NCBI GenBank assembly: GCA_964581605.1 | Contig: CAZOPF010000041.1 | Span: 1-47,037 of the forward strand | DNA: 47,037 nt | Reading direction: 5' to 3' | Source: CAADGU01 sp964581605 | GTDB taxonomy: Bacteria > Chloroflexota > Anaerolineae > Promineifilales > Promineifilaceae | In this document: piece after piece, positions 7,642-16,076 of the stretch | Numbering within the stretch: position 1 is the stretch's first letter | How the letters are laid out: every line of letters begins with the position of its first letter | The notes under the pieces: model-generated | Database searches by the model: none | What the model saw: only the letters and a program-made list of their open reading frames with translations | What the model was told of the DNA's origin: nothing | Position numbers and translations under genes: made by a program

Positions 7642-8619
7642 ATGAACCATCAAGAAATTTTAGTTATCGGCTGCGGCGTGTCCGGGTTGTCGTGTGGTAT
7701 CCGGTTATGGCAGCGCGGATTTCGGGTGCGGATTGTGGCGCGGGCGCTGCCGCCGGAGACGACCTCGGATGTGGCGGCAGCTATCTGGTATCCGTACCGG
7801 GCGTACCCGGCAGGGCGGGTGTTGGCCTGGAGCGCCGCTTCCTTTCAGGAGTTTTTGCGGCTCACGGCCGTGCCCGCCGCCGCTATCTCCCTGATCACGC
7901 TGATTGAACCGTACCAATGGCCGGTGGCTGACCCCTGGTGGTGTGCGGCCGTGCCCCATTTCCGCCGCGCCGCCGCTGCCGCATTACCACCCGGTTTTGT
8001 AGATGGATATGTGGCCGAAGTCCCTCTCATTGAAACGCCCCTTTACATGAATTACCTGATGACTCGTTTTCAGGAGTTGGGTGGTGTGATTGAACAGCGT
8101 GAGGTGGCTGACCTGACGGCCGTGTCCGACCAATACCCCCTCATCATCAACTGTGCCGGGTTGGGGGCGCGGGAATTGGTAGACGATGCCACACTCTACC
8201 CCGTTCGTGGGCAGATTATGCGGGTCACGGCCGTGCCTGGCCTGCACGCCTGGATTGACGAACACAGTGACCGGGGGCTGACCTACATCATTCCCCGGCA
8301 GGATGGCGTCATTTTGGGCGGCACGGCGCAGGAGGGAGATTGGAATGTACAGGTGGATAGGGACACGGCCGACCACATTCGCCAGAACTGCTTGCAACTG
8401 GAACCCCGCCTGCAAGAGACTCGCATTTTGGAACAGCGCGTGGGGCTGCGCCCCGGCCGGCCGGAAGTACGCCTGGAAGCAGAAATGCTCACCCCCACCT
8501 GTACCGTCATCCACAACTATGGGCATGGCGGTGCCGGTTTTACCCTCTCCTGGGGCTGTGCCGATGAAGTAGCGGCGTTAGCAGAGGCGGTTATCCGTAA
8601 TCGCTTAATGGCTGTCTGA
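7642..8619 (+). CDS. FAD-dependent D-amino-acid oxidase-like protein
   Basis: A 325-residue FAD oxidoreductase of the DAO family. The dinucleotide-binding motif GCGVSGLSCG lies at residues 10-19, NCAGLGAREL near 173 and YPVRGQIMRV near 190. The C-terminal signature HNYGHGGAGFTLSWG, typical of D-amino-acid and D-aspartate oxidases, lies near 287-301. It would oxidise a D-amino acid to the imino acid with transfer of electrons to oxygen. Substrate choice cannot be read from sequence. No signal peptide, so cytoplasmic. It starts 53 bases after queE, behind a hairpin. Confidence 0.85.
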   Translation: MNHQEILVIGCGVSGLSCGIRLWQRGFRVRIVARALPPETTSDVAAAIWYPYRAYPAGRVLAWSAASFQEFLRLTAVPAAAISLITLIEPYQWPVADPWWCAAVPHFRRAAAAALPPGFVDGYVAEVPLIETPLYMNYLMTRFQELGGVIEQREVADLTAVSDQYPLIINCAGLGARELVDDATLYPVRGQIMRVTAVPGLHAWIDEHSDRGLTYIIPRQDGVILGGTAQEGDWNVQVDRDTADHIRQNCLQLEPRLQETRILEQRVGLRPGRPEVRLEAEMLTPTCTVIHNYGHGGAGFTLSWGCADEVAALAEAVIRNRLMAV

Positions 8620-8659
8620 TCTCTTCGCCCATTCACCTGAAACCACGTACAATTGGCGC

Positions 8660-10438
8660 ATGTCCCGGCGATTAGCTTTGTTAATTGGTAATGTGCATTA
8701 TCAGGACGGCCGCCTTCATGCCCCCGTCTCTGGAAAGACGTTCACCACGCTGGCGGATGCGCTGGAATCGCCCACCATCGGTGGTTTTGATGAGGTCTTC
8801 GTCTCCGTCAACAAGCCGGCGGTGGAAGCCCAGTTAGCCATTGCTGAATTTTTGGAATTTAGCCACGCTCCAGATGATGTGCTGCTGCTCTATTTTGCCG
8901 GGCACGCCCTCTACCATCAGTCACGGCCGTACCTGGCCTGCGCCGACACCTTCACCGCCGGTTATCTGGATGCGACGACGATTCAGGCTGATTATGTGCG
9001 GCGACGATTCTCCTTACACCCCTCTCGCCACAAACTCCTTATTCTGGATTGCAGCGCCTCGGCCATGCTCGCCGGGGATACGCTGCCAACGGATGAGGGC
9101 TGGCTGGGGCAGGCATTTCAGGCGGTGGGTGTGCAAGTGGTGGCGGCCGCCCATCCCTATCTTCCTGCCTCTCCCTATTCATCCCCCCTCACGCCCGGTT
9201 TTGTGGAGGCTCTCCGCACAGGCCAGGCGCGTTTGAACGCCCCTGGCTTGGCCGGAACGGCTGCCTTGCTCCATGAAATTGCCATACCATCCATCTCTGC
9301 GCTAACGGCAATGGCAACACCGGTAGTTGAAGCTGAGGAGCTGCTAACGGAAACGGCCGCCCCCGAAGGTGAACCGCTTTTTGCTGAAGCGGTCACAGAC
9401 ACGCCCACCGCCACCGATGTTCCCACCGAGATCAAGGCGGCCCCACCCGCCGCAACGGCCGATACGTTGCCAGGCCCGGCACCTCTTTCTGAGGAAAGCG
9501 AGGTAGTTGAACCGGCCGTTATGGTGCGCGTGGATGAAAAAGCAGCAGCGGCCGCGTCTGCCCCGCCAGAGCAGCGAAATTTCCGGCGTTACGCGCTGGT
9601 CGCGTTGGTGCTATTGCTGTTGTTGTTAGCGGCTGGTGGTTTGGCTGGCCGCCATGTTGGATGGCTGACGGCCGTTGCCCCCGCCGATACCCCTACCACC
9701 GCCGCTGTTGCCCATTTGCCCACCGACGAACCAACACCATCACCTACCCGCACGGCCGCACCCACCATTGCGCCTACCAGCACTGCCCATTCAAACCCAA
9801 CAGCGACAAATACGGCCGTGCCCGCAACTCCTTCCCCGGCCCCATCCCCCTCGCCGACGCGGTTGATCACCCCTTCGCCAACACCTGTAGAGGTTCAGAT
9901 TGAACGCCAGCTTGTTTTTATGCGCAGTGGCCCGGCTATCAATTTCCGCATTGTGGCCTATCTGACACAAGGCACAGCCGTGACCGTGCTGGGCCGTACC
10001 GAAAGTGGAGATTGGTATAACGTGCAGTTGGCCGACGGCCGTACCGGATGGATTTATAGCCAAATGGCGGCCGCTTTAGCTGGCAGTAACCTGGCAGAAA
10101 TACCCCTGGTAAGCACCCTTCCCACGCCCGCCAATGAATTTTATGACTTTGTGGTGCAGCCTGTAGATGATGGCCTGACGATGAGTGTGGGGCATGTGTA
10201 TGTGGGCACGGCCGGCGCGGAGGGCACCTTCCAGGCCACACTGCTGCCAGAAACAGAGATCATCCAGCCCACCTATGAAAATGGGCAGGCGTTGGGATTG
10301 GGGGATTTTGTGGTGCATTGGGCACGTGTGGCAGAGGGGGAATATTCAAGTACGGCCGTGCAACTGTGTATGCTTTCATCTGGCGGCGAGCCATTTTTCT
10401 GCCAGACCTTCCCCTTGCGGCGCACCTGGGCAGAATAA
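8660..10438 (+). CDS. Caspase-like (C14) protein with TM helix and SH3b domain
   Basis: A 592-residue multidomain protein. Residues 1-190 are a caspase/metacaspase-like peptidase domain: LALLIGN at the start, the catalytic His82 in YFAGHA, and Cys131 in LILDCSAS. An acidic/Pro-rich region (225-305) leads to a single transmembrane helix (311-330), a Thr/Pro-rich stalk (340-410), an SH3b domain (about 411-475, RSGPAINFRIVAYLTQG...GDWYNVQLADGRTGWIYS) and an unassigned C-terminal domain of about 110 residues. The caspase head would face the cytoplasm and the SH3b domain the outside, so it may link a cell-surface cue to intracellular proteolysis. That role is inference. Confidence 0.82.
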   Translation: MSRRLALLIGNVHYQDGRLHAPVSGKTFTTLADALESPTIGGFDEVFVSVNKPAVEAQLAIAEFLEFSHAPDDVLLLYFAGHALYHQSRPYLACADTFTAGYLDATTIQADYVRRRFSLHPSRHKLLILDCSASAMLAGDTLPTDEGWLGQAFQAVGVQVVAAAHPYLPASPYSSPLTPGFVEALRTGQARLNAPGLAGTAALLHEIAIPSISALTAMATPVVEAEELLTETAAPEGEPLFAEAVTDTPTATDVPTEIKAAPPAATADTLPGPAPLSEESEVVEPAVMVRVDEKAAAAASAPPEQRNFRRYALVALVLLLLLLAAGGLAGRHVGWLTAVAPADTPTTAAVAHLPTDEPTPSPTRTAAPTIAPTSTAHSNPTATNTAVPATPSPAPSPSPTRLITPSPTPVEVQIERQLVFMRSGPAINFRIVAYLTQGTAVTVLGRTESGDWYNVQLADGRTGWIYSQMAAALAGSNLAEIPLVSTLPTPANEFYDFVVQPVDDGLTMSVGHVYVGTAGAEGTFQATLLPETEIIQPTYENGQALGLGDFVVHWARVAEGEYSSTAVQLCMLSSGGEPFFCQTFPLRRTWAE

Positions 10439-10440
10439 AC

Positions 10441-11841
10441 TCAAGGCGCAAACTGCTCTGGGGCGATGGGCTGCCGGTTGGGGGGTAGAGGAGCCGGAAA
10501 ATAGTTTTGCAGCGCATACACCATCACCGGGTAAATGAGTTGTTGTGCTTTGTTGGCAATGTTGGCAAAACCACTGCCCAGATACCAGATAGCCGCCCCT
10601 TTCACTTCCGGGTACGGCGCATATAGCCGCGAAGCCCAGGCCACATCAGCCATGGCCTGCTCTGGCGATGGCACATTTTCGTAAGTCCAGCCCCACTCCG
10701 TAATCAGAACGGTAGGGCGGGGGATGCCGTTGGCGTCAGCAATACGGAATAACTCCTGAAAACGCCCCACCTTGTAGGGATAGGCGTCGCCAATATCATC
10801 CACCAGATAACTGTATTCGTGCAGGGCAATGGCCAGCCGATCCGGGTTTTGCCCCGCCAACCGCAGGAATTGCAGCATGGAGGGGGTCTGCCAGTGTGCC
10901 GGTTCTGGTTCACCGGAAGCCCAACCAAACGCCGCCCAATTAAAGCCGTCTTGCAAGGCCAGTTCGGCCGTTTTCAGGGCAAACTGCCCCAGCCATTCTG
11001 CCTGGTTTTTGTCTATCTCGTTGATCGTTTCAATCCAGACCAGCGACGGGTCCAGTTCGGGTGGGAAGGCGTCGCGGTGCATTTGCCAGTGGATGGCCGC
11101 CGCCTGGTCGGGCGGCAGGGCATAGTTGGGCACATCCCAATCGTAATCGCCGCCGGAGGTTTTGCGGTAGACCAGCACGTGGGGCACACCGCTGGCCCGT
11201 TTGAGTTCCTGGGCAAAGAGGATGGGCTGGGCGTTGTCTACGCTCTTGAGGAAAAAGGGCACACCCGCCTCGTCCAGGCGGCGCATCCATTCATCCAGCC
11301 CGGCCGCGTTGCCACCCACACTGACATGAAAGCCAATTTTGACGGTGGACATCTCCTGACCTTGAGCGTGCAGTTCGTGGCGAATGGCGGCGAAGTCCAG
11401 GGTGGGGATGGGGGTGGGGGATGGTGTGGGGGTGATGAGGGGAGCGGGTGGTGGGGTGATGGTGGGTTGCGCGGGGTCGGTGATGATGGGCAGGTAGATC
11501 TGACCGGGATAGGCGGCGGGTGGGGATGATGGGGTGATGAAAGGTAGGGGTGAGGGGGTGATGGTGGATTCTGGGGACACGGCCGTACTCGTGGCCACGC
11601 TGTATGGTTCAGGTGTTGGTGTGACGGCGGGTGGGTATGGCGAAGGCACGGCCGTTTCCAAGACCTGCGAAATGGCGGTGGGCGGCGGCGGCAGAGGGGT
11701 CGGTGTGGGGGTAGGGCGACAGGCGGCGACGGCCGTTGTGATCAATAAGAAAAGGAGCAGAGGAGCGGAGGAGCAGGGGGGAACCGATCCCCTCCGCTCC
11801 TCTGCTTCTCTGCCCCTCTGCTTCCTTTCACGGTCAGCCAA
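10441..11841 (-). CDS. Glycosidase-like TIM-barrel lipoprotein
   Basis: A 466-residue predicted lipoprotein with lipobox AVAAC (Cys41), a long Thr/Pro-rich stalk (42-150) and a C-terminal domain like the clan A glycoside hydrolases. WIETINEIDKN and LITEWGWTYEN look like the acid/base Asn-Glu and nucleophile Glu strands. The substrate is unknown. The frame starts with TTG at 11841, overlapping the pepP stop. Residues about 6-31, including part of the signal peptide, are encoded by a GAGCGGAGGAGCAG-type inverted repeat, so the natural start is uncertain. The same repeat unit sits inside carA. Confidence 0.65.
   Translation of the reverse strand: MADRERKQRGREAEERRGSVPPCSSAPLLLFLLITTAVAACRPTPTPTPLPPPPTAISQVLETAVPSPYPPAVTPTPEPYSVATSTAVSPESTITPSPLPFITPSSPPAAYPGQIYLPIITDPAQPTITPPPAPLITPTPSPTPIPTLDFAAIRHELHAQGQEMSTVKIGFHVSVGGNAAGLDEWMRRLDEAGVPFFLKSVDNAQPILFAQELKRASGVPHVLVYRKTSGGDYDWDVPNYALPPDQAAAIHWQMHRDAFPPELDPSLVWIETINEIDKNQAEWLGQFALKTAELALQDGFNWAAFGWASGEPEPAHWQTPSMLQFLRLAGQNPDRLAIALHEYSYLVDDIGDAYPYKVGRFQELFRIADANGIPRPTVLITEWGWTYENVPSPEQAMADVAWASRLYAPYPEVKGAAIWYLGSGFANIANKAQQLIYPVMVYALQNYFPAPLPPNRQPIAPEQFAP
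11749..11826. repeat. Inverted tandem repeat GGAGCAGAGGAGCGG inside a signal peptide
   Basis: GGAGCAGAGGAGCGGAGGAG is followed by complementary CCTCCGCTCCTCTGC, CTCTGCCCCTCTGC units. It lies wholly in the first 31 codons of the glycosidase-like lipoprotein. The same unit in tandem-only form fills 35938-36075 in carA. Confidence 0.8.
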
Positions 11842-13092
11842 CGGTGATCAACTCGCGGGTGAAGGAGGTCAGGCAGCGGTAGCCCGTTTCGGTGATGAAG
11901 ATATTGTCTTCAATGCGCACGCCGCCCTTGCCAGGGATATAAATGCCCGGTTCTACCGTGAACAGGTTGCCGGGGCGTAGAGGGTCGGTATTGCCCTGCA
12001 TCAGCGAAGGCGGTTCATGTCCCTCAATGCCCAGCCCATGCCCTGTGCGATGGATGAAAAATTCGCCATAGCCAGCGTCATCAATCACATCGCGTGCGGC
12101 CGTGTCCACTTCTTCACACAATACATCGGGGCCGCTGGCTTCCACCCCTTGCTGGTTGGCCAGCTTCACCGCCTCATAAATACGCCGGGACTCCGCATCA
12201 ATCTCACCCACCGCAAACGTGCGGGTGATGTCGGAGGAGTAGCCGTCTACGGTGCAGCCCCAATCAATTACCAATAGATCGCCTGCTTGCAGCCGCCGGT
12301 CGGTGGGCACGGCGTGGGGCGAGGCCCCATTTGGCCCGGTGGAGACAATGGGGCCAAAGGCGATGCCATCCGCGCCGCCATCCAACTGGTACTGGCGCAG
12401 CCGGGCCGCTACCTGTTTTTCTGTCATACCAATTTTGATTTCGGGGATGAGCCGTTCAATGGCGCGTTCGGCAATGGCGATGGCTTTTTCCACGGCGGCA
12501 ATCTCGTCGGCATCCTTCACGCCGCGCAGCGCCATCAGGATCGGTTCGGCGTGGGTGGTTTGCAGGCCAGGGGCGTATCGTTTCAGGGCTTCGTATTCCA
12601 GCACCCGCATGTGCAGCGATTCCACCGCCAGCAGGTAATCGGCCAGTTCCAGGTGAGCGCAAGCACGTTGGAAGGCGCCCGTGTACCCCTCCTCGTCCGT
12701 CCAATCGAAGATGCGGTCGGGGCGGATGCCCGCCTCTCTGGCTTTCATCGCTTCCAGCACGGGGATGATAATGGCCGGGTCGTCGTCGGCGGGGAAAAAG
12801 AGGACAACGGGGCGCTCGCTGAGGTGGGAATGGATGCCGCTGAGGTATTCCATGTTGGGGCCAGGTACCACAGCCAGCCCATCCACCCCGTGTGAAAGCA
12901 TCTCTTTGGTCAATTTTTGCAGGCGGTNNNNNNNNNNNNNNNNNNNNNNNNNNNNNNNNNNNNNNNNNNNNNNNNNNNNNNNNNNNNNNNNNNNNNNNNN
13001 NNNNNNNNNNNNNNNNNNNNNNNNNNNGCCAGCCCATCCACCCCGTGTGAAAGCATCTCTTTGGTCAATTTTTGCAGGCGGTTTGTTCTCAT
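11834..13092 (-). CDS. pepP: Xaa-Pro aminopeptidase (M24), interrupted by a false gap
   Basis: Creatinase-type metallopeptidase that removes N-terminal residues before proline. The metal ligands are visible: two Asp in IDWGCTVDGYSSDITRTF, His in HRTGHGLG, Glu in TVEPGIYI and Glu in VRIEDNIF. The gap 12928-13027 is flanked by an exact 55-base duplicate (12873-12927 and 13028-13082). Collapsing it restores one open frame that begins at ATG 13092 with AGGAG 8 bases ahead (MRTNRLQKLTKEMLSHGVDGL then AVVPG). The repaired protein has about 367 residues. No signal peptide, so cytoplasmic. The stop overlaps the next gene. Confidence 0.9.
12928..13027. other. Scaffold gap (100 N) with duplicated flanks
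   Basis: Exactly 100 N. The 55 bases on each side are identical, so the contigs overlap and no sequence is missing. The gap is an assembly artefact inside pepP. Confidence 0.97.
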
Positions 13093-13129
13093 AGCTTGTC
13101 TCCTGAGGGGGTATTTTAACGCAGAGGCG

Positions 13130-13178
13130 CGGGGGCGCAGAGAAAAACTTTCGCGTTTATTCGCGTTCTTCGCGGATG
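13130..13178. repeat. Repeat GCGCAGAG / TTCGCGTTCTTCGCGG
   Basis: The repeat runs through the stop codon of the biotin carrier gene. The sequence TTCGCGTTCTTCGCGGAT recurs at 16787-16804, where it encodes the first residues of NosL. Confidence 0.65.
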
Positions 13179-13690
13179 TTAATGGCTTGATGGCCTGATG
13201 GGTCTAGTTCGATGAGTTGCACGCCGGCCGGAACAGATTCGCCCTGGGTGCAATGCACGGCCGTGACCACCCCCCCATACGGCGCTTGAATGGGGATGAC
13301 CATTTTCATGGATTCCAGCAAAATAAGCCGGTCGCCTTCGGCTACGGTGTCCCCCACGTTGACCAGGATTTCGGTGACAACGGCGGGGATGGCGGCGGCG
13401 AGGGAGGCGTTTTCCTGGCGGCTGTGCCCGCGCTCGCGGATGCGTTCGGCGGTGAAGGCACGGCCGTTGACCCATAGCTGCCGTTTGTCCCCCTCCTTGT
13501 ACCCGGCCAGGCGGATGCGCTGCCGTGACCCGTCTGGCTGCGCCCATTCCAGCAGGGCGGTGTGGCTGTCGTGGTAGAGGAGGTGGCAGACGGCCGTGAA
13601 TCCATCAGCCATCAGGTGTATCTCATCCCCCTGACGGGTGGCCTCAAATTCCCGTTCCTGTCCGTCAATCGCCAGCTTGAACTTTGCCAT
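13157..13690 (-). CDS. Biotin carboxyl carrier domain protein
   Basis: A 177-residue protein whose C-terminal half is a biotinyl domain: AVVTEILVNVGDTVAEGDRL (103-122) then ESMKM with the biotinylated Lys129, then PYGGVV. The N-terminal 90 residues look like the linker/BT-like domain of acyl-CoA carboxylase subunits. It would carry carboxybiotin for an acetyl- or propionyl-CoA carboxylase; no carboxylase subunit is nearby. The last residues (IREERE) are encoded by a TTCGCG(T/G) repeat that also encodes the start of nosL. Its first codons have a decayed duplicate at 14664-14690. Confidence 0.85.
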   Translation of the reverse strand: MAKFKLAIDGQEREFEATRQGDEIHLMADGFTAVCHLLYHDSHTALLEWAQPDGSRQRIRLAGYKEGDKRQLWVNGRAFTAERIRERGHSRQENASLAAAIPAVVTEILVNVGDTVAEGDRLILLESMKMVIPIQAPYGGVVTAVHCTQGESVPAGVQLIELDPSGHQAINIREERE

Positions 13691-13725
13691 GCCCTGGTTG
13701 TAGCAGAAAAACGCACCGTCTGCCA
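13663..13725. repeat. Left copy of a duplicated aviRa-end/biotin-carrier-start junction
   Basis: Matches 14664-14726 without gaps, 49 of 63 bases identical by hand. Read on the minus strand it holds the living biotin-carrier start codon and a decayed aviRa 3' end (GRRCVFLLQP versus GKRRVFLLQP in the true gene). The two copies flank the PIN/RHH pair. Confidence 0.8.
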
Positions 13726-13747
13726 GTAACGCTAATCGGCTGATCGG

Positions 13748-14098
13748 CTAACCGGCAATCGTTCGGCGTAGGGCATCGCTGCCACCAAACGTTTCCACCA
13801 GAGCCGCCAGCCCCTCCATAAACTTTTCCGCTTCGGACGGCGGGGCAATATCCCGCCGGTTCAATTCAGTCATCATATGGTAGATAGTGATACCGCCATA
13901 GTCAGCCGCCGCACTCAGATCCACTTCGCCCCGTTCATATGCCTTAATAGCCTGCTCCAGACGGTATGCGGTCATTCCCTGGCGCACAAATTTCTTCAGC
14001 AGCGCCGCTTCCGATATACCTTCTTGTTGGCTGATTTGTTGCAGAATTTCATTTTCTTCGTCGTTGATACGAATTGATTTGGTAATGTGTGTGGTCAT
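13748..14098 (-). CDS. Ribbon-helix-helix antitoxin-like protein
   Basis: A 116-residue protein with an N-terminal ribbon-helix-helix pattern (KSIRINDEENEILQQISQQEGISEAALLKKFVRQGM) and a C-terminal part like UPF0175 proteins (RLEQAIKAYERGEVDLSAAADYGGITIYHMMTEL pattern). It is probably the antitoxin of the PIN-like protein encoded one base upstream. AGGGAG lies 8 bases before the ATG, inside the last codons of that gene. Expected to bind the toxin and its promoter. Confidence 0.72.
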   Translation of the reverse strand: MTTHITKSIRINDEENEILQQISQQEGISEAALLKKFVRQGMTAYRLEQAIKAYERGEVDLSAAADYGGITIYHMMTELNRRDIAPPSEAEKFMEGLAALVETFGGSDALRRTIAG

Positions 14099-14099
14099 T

Positions 14100-14603
14100 T
14101 TAATCTCCCTTGATCCGTCTTAATGTTTCCAGGGTGGTATGTGCCAACCGTTTTTGCTTTTTGCTGGCATGGGTGTGTTGGATGGCAGACACGGCCGTTT
14201 CATATGAAATACGTTCATGATCGTATAAGAAAATTGCCAGGTCATTCGATCCTACTATTTTTAATCCGGCCGCCTTCGCCTGGTGATATGGGTTGGCATC
14301 ATCCATCAATAAAAAATATCCATGCTCCATAGCCAGAGCAATAGCCGCATTTTCACCTTCTTGGAACCAGGCCACAGTTTGTGTGGGATCCTGCAAGGTA
14401 ATTTTTTCAGCCTGTACCCAGTTATTGAACAAAATGGACGTTTGGGCGGCCATGCCGAGGATATCCAGGGGGTAGCGAATTTCAGCTGCAACGGTTGTGT
14501 TAGCAAACAGCTTGAAGTATTCACCAACAAACTGCACAATATCAGCAGCGCACACGTTGATCCAAAATGATGCGTCCATTGAAGCATTTTGCTTCGTTAT
14601 CAT
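14100..14603 (-). CDS. PIN-like (DUF3368-type) toxin
   Basis: A 167-residue protein with the spaced acidic residues of PIN-fold ribonucleases: Asp10 (MDASFWI), Glu in VAAEIRY, Glu in EGENAAIALA and the pair LLMDDANPYHQAKAAGLKIVG. Probably an RNA-cleaving toxin. The start at 14603 is chosen because the longer frame from 14744 would overlap the methyltransferase; ATG 14579 is the alternative. It precedes its antitoxin, the reverse of the usual vapBC order. The pair sits between duplicated gene ends (13663-13725 and 14664-14726). Confidence 0.72.
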   Translation of the reverse strand: MITKQNASMDASFWINVCAADIVQFVGEYFKLFANTTVAAEIRYPLDILGMAAQTSILFNNWVQAEKITLQDPTQTVAWFQEGENAAIALAMEHGYFLLMDDANPYHQAKAAGLKIVGSNDLAIFLYDHERISYETAVSAIQHTHASKKQKRLAHTTLETLRRIKGD

Positions 14604-14663
14604 GGGTGAAGTATAGGTTATCGCTACTGGCTTGTCGAGGGTTTGAGGATTTTGACGCTCAAT

Positions 14664-14726
14664 CGTCAATCGCCAGTTTAAATTTTGCCCCGTTCGGGCT
14701 GGAGCAGAAAAACGCGTCGCTTGCCA
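14664..14726. repeat. Right copy of the duplicated aviRa/biotin-carrier junction
   Basis: Partner of 13663-13725. On the minus strand it contains the true end of the aviRa-like gene, whose stop is followed by a remnant of the biotin-carrier start (AKFKLAID, then a stop). Confidence 0.8.
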
Positions 14727-15322
14727 ATCTGGAATTTGCCCCACCGCACGTAGCCGTCGTGTTTACACATCTGGCTCTTATCGGCGGCAATCGCCACCAG
14801 GGTATGGGGCGACAAAATAGCCAGGAGTGAATCGAGCAGTTGCCAGAGTGGGTCGGCCGTATCCGTTGTTGTCCCTTGCCAATGGGCGCGACGGCCGTAG
14901 GGCACATCCGCCACGATTACATCAATGGACTGCCCCGCCAGTTCCCGCCGCAACTCGTCTGGTTGCAAGGCATTGGCCGGGAACAGGCGCATTTCAATGG
15001 GGTGCTGCGCCAGATTAAGCGCCAGTTGCTGTTGCAGGCGGGCCGCACTTTGCAAAGCCTCTGCATGAGACGCTTTGCCGAATTGATGTTGCAGCGATTC
15101 AAGTTCGGTGATGCGGGTGTGCAGGCCAACGGCCGTGAGCAGCCCCAGATTACGGGCAGCAAAGGATAGCGACTCGGCATCCACATCTGAACCAATGAGG
15201 GCGCGGATGTGTGGCCAATGTAGCCAGGCGCACACCGCCAGATGATACGCGCTGCCACAGCAGGGATCGTAGATCGTGACAGGTTCGGTTAACCCCTGTT
15301 TTTGGCGAATGTCCAGGCATCG
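14678..15322 (-). pseudogene. AviRa-like 23S rRNA methyltransferase, 5' end missing
   Basis: The frame encodes 215 residues similar to AviRa, the Streptomyces 23S rRNA guanine-N1 methyltransferase that gives avilamycin resistance. The SAM-binding motif YDPCCGSAYHLAV, IGSDVDAESLSFAARNL, and the catalytic-type VADVPYGRRAHWQG are all intact, as is the C-terminal IGKRRVFLLQP. However the frame opens after a TAG at 15323-15325 and has no ATG, GTG or TTG before the SAM motif; the first GTG (15235) cuts motif I. About 40-50 N-terminal residues of the family are missing. Directly upstream lies a GATTGAGT repeat (15341-15371), so a repeat-associated deletion is likely. A CTG start cannot be excluded. 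Confidence 0.72.
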
Positions 15323-15340
15323 CTAACATATTTGCAAACA

Positions 15341-15371
15341 GTCACTCAATCACTCAATCACTCAATCACTT
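15341..15371. repeat. Tandem repeat CACTCAAT
   Basis: Four CACTCAAT units. It carries the DUF1858 gene's stop region on one side and the broken start of the aviRa-like gene on the other. Confidence 0.75.
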
Positions 15372-15577
15372 TTGTTGATTGCCGCGTGCAGGTCGGCCAG
15401 GAATTGCTCTTTGGGCAGGTTGTAGATGTTGGCGACGGCCGTGACCTCACAAAACGGGGCCACCGCACAACCCAGACAGGCCAGACCATATTGCCGAAAA
15501 ATCACGGCCGTGTCCGGCCAACGCCGCAGCACGTCATCTACGGTCATCTTGTCCAGTTCTATAACTGCTGCGGCCAT
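15362..15577 (-). CDS. DUF1858 (hybrid-cluster-associated) protein
   Basis: A 71-residue protein matching the DUF1858 domain: MTVDDVLRRWPDTAVIFRQYGLACLGCAVA pattern with the CLGC cysteine pair and a third Cys nearby. Such domains are found alone or in proteins linked to iron-sulfur and nitrogen redox enzymes. It follows the nos cluster on the same strand, 97 bases after the cytochrome gene. The last codons run into the CACTCAAT repeat. Biochemical role unknown. Confidence 0.82.
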   Translation of the reverse strand: MAAAVIELDKMTVDDVLRRWPDTAVIFRQYGLACLGCAVAPFCEVTAVANIYNLPKEQFLADLHAAINKSD

Positions 15578-15611
15578 AAGTCACCCATCAAAGACCCCAA
15601 AAGAGTTATTG

Positions 15612-15659
15612 AGACATCCGATTTCTCATGCAATCAGTGGCTGCCAAAATCGGATGTCT
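15612..15659. terminator. Hairpin between cytochrome c and DUF1858 genes
   Basis: 13-base arms AGACATCCGATTT (15612-15624) and AAATCGGATGTCT (15647-15659) are exact complements around 22 bases. On the minus strand it follows the cytochrome stop by 16 bases and may end the nos transcript. No T-run. Confidence 0.5.
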
Positions 15660-15674
15660 GACAGTTTCCATTCT

Positions 15675-16076
15675 CTATTCTTGAATCGAGCGCACAAAGG
15701 CAATAATATCCATCAATTTGGCATCATCCAGAGAGGGATTACCACCTTTGGGGGGCATATCTACCCCCGTTGTGTTCAGCGGGTCGCTGGCGGGGCGGCC
15801 TGTTTTTAAGAACTCCAACATCTCCGCATCGCTTCGTTCACTGACGAAGGTACTGGTGGTCAAATCCTTGCCCAGCCCGGTAACGCCCAATCCTTCGGGC
15901 CCATGGCAGGCGGAGCAAGTGCCAGCGAAAAGTTCCTGTCCGGCGGCTGCATCACCGGCCGAAGTCGCCGTGGCGCGGGGCGCGGCTGAGGCTGTGTCCT
16001 CGCCACCACCGCCACAGCCTACCAGTCCGCAGGCTGCCAATAAGATAAATACCAGTATTACAAGTTGTTTTTTCAT
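15675..16076 (-). CDS. Lipid-anchored monohaem cytochrome c
   Basis: A 133-residue small c-type cytochrome. It has a lipobox LLAAC (Cys16; a second LVGC at Cys21), a Gly/Ala/Thr linker, the haem motif CSACH and a distal Met in GVDMPPKGG, with the C-terminal helix LMDIIAFVRSIQ. It would carry electrons at the outer face of the membrane. Its place directly after nosL suggests it is the donor to nitrous oxide reductase; this is inference. It is separated from nosL by 193 bases holding a repeat. Confidence 0.88.
   Translation of the reverse strand: MKKQLVILVFILLAACGLVGCGGGGEDTASAAPRATATSAGDAAAGQELFAGTCSACHGPEGLGVTGLGKDLTTSTFVSERSDAEMLEFLKTGRPASDPLNTTGVDMPPKGGNPSLDDAKLMDIIAFVRSIQE

Noticed and set aside
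8660..15577. Antiviral defence island (caspase, toxin-antitoxin pair)
   Set aside because: The caspase protein stands alone without nucleic-acid sensors or effectors, and the pair is a small stand-alone cassette, so no defence system can be supported.
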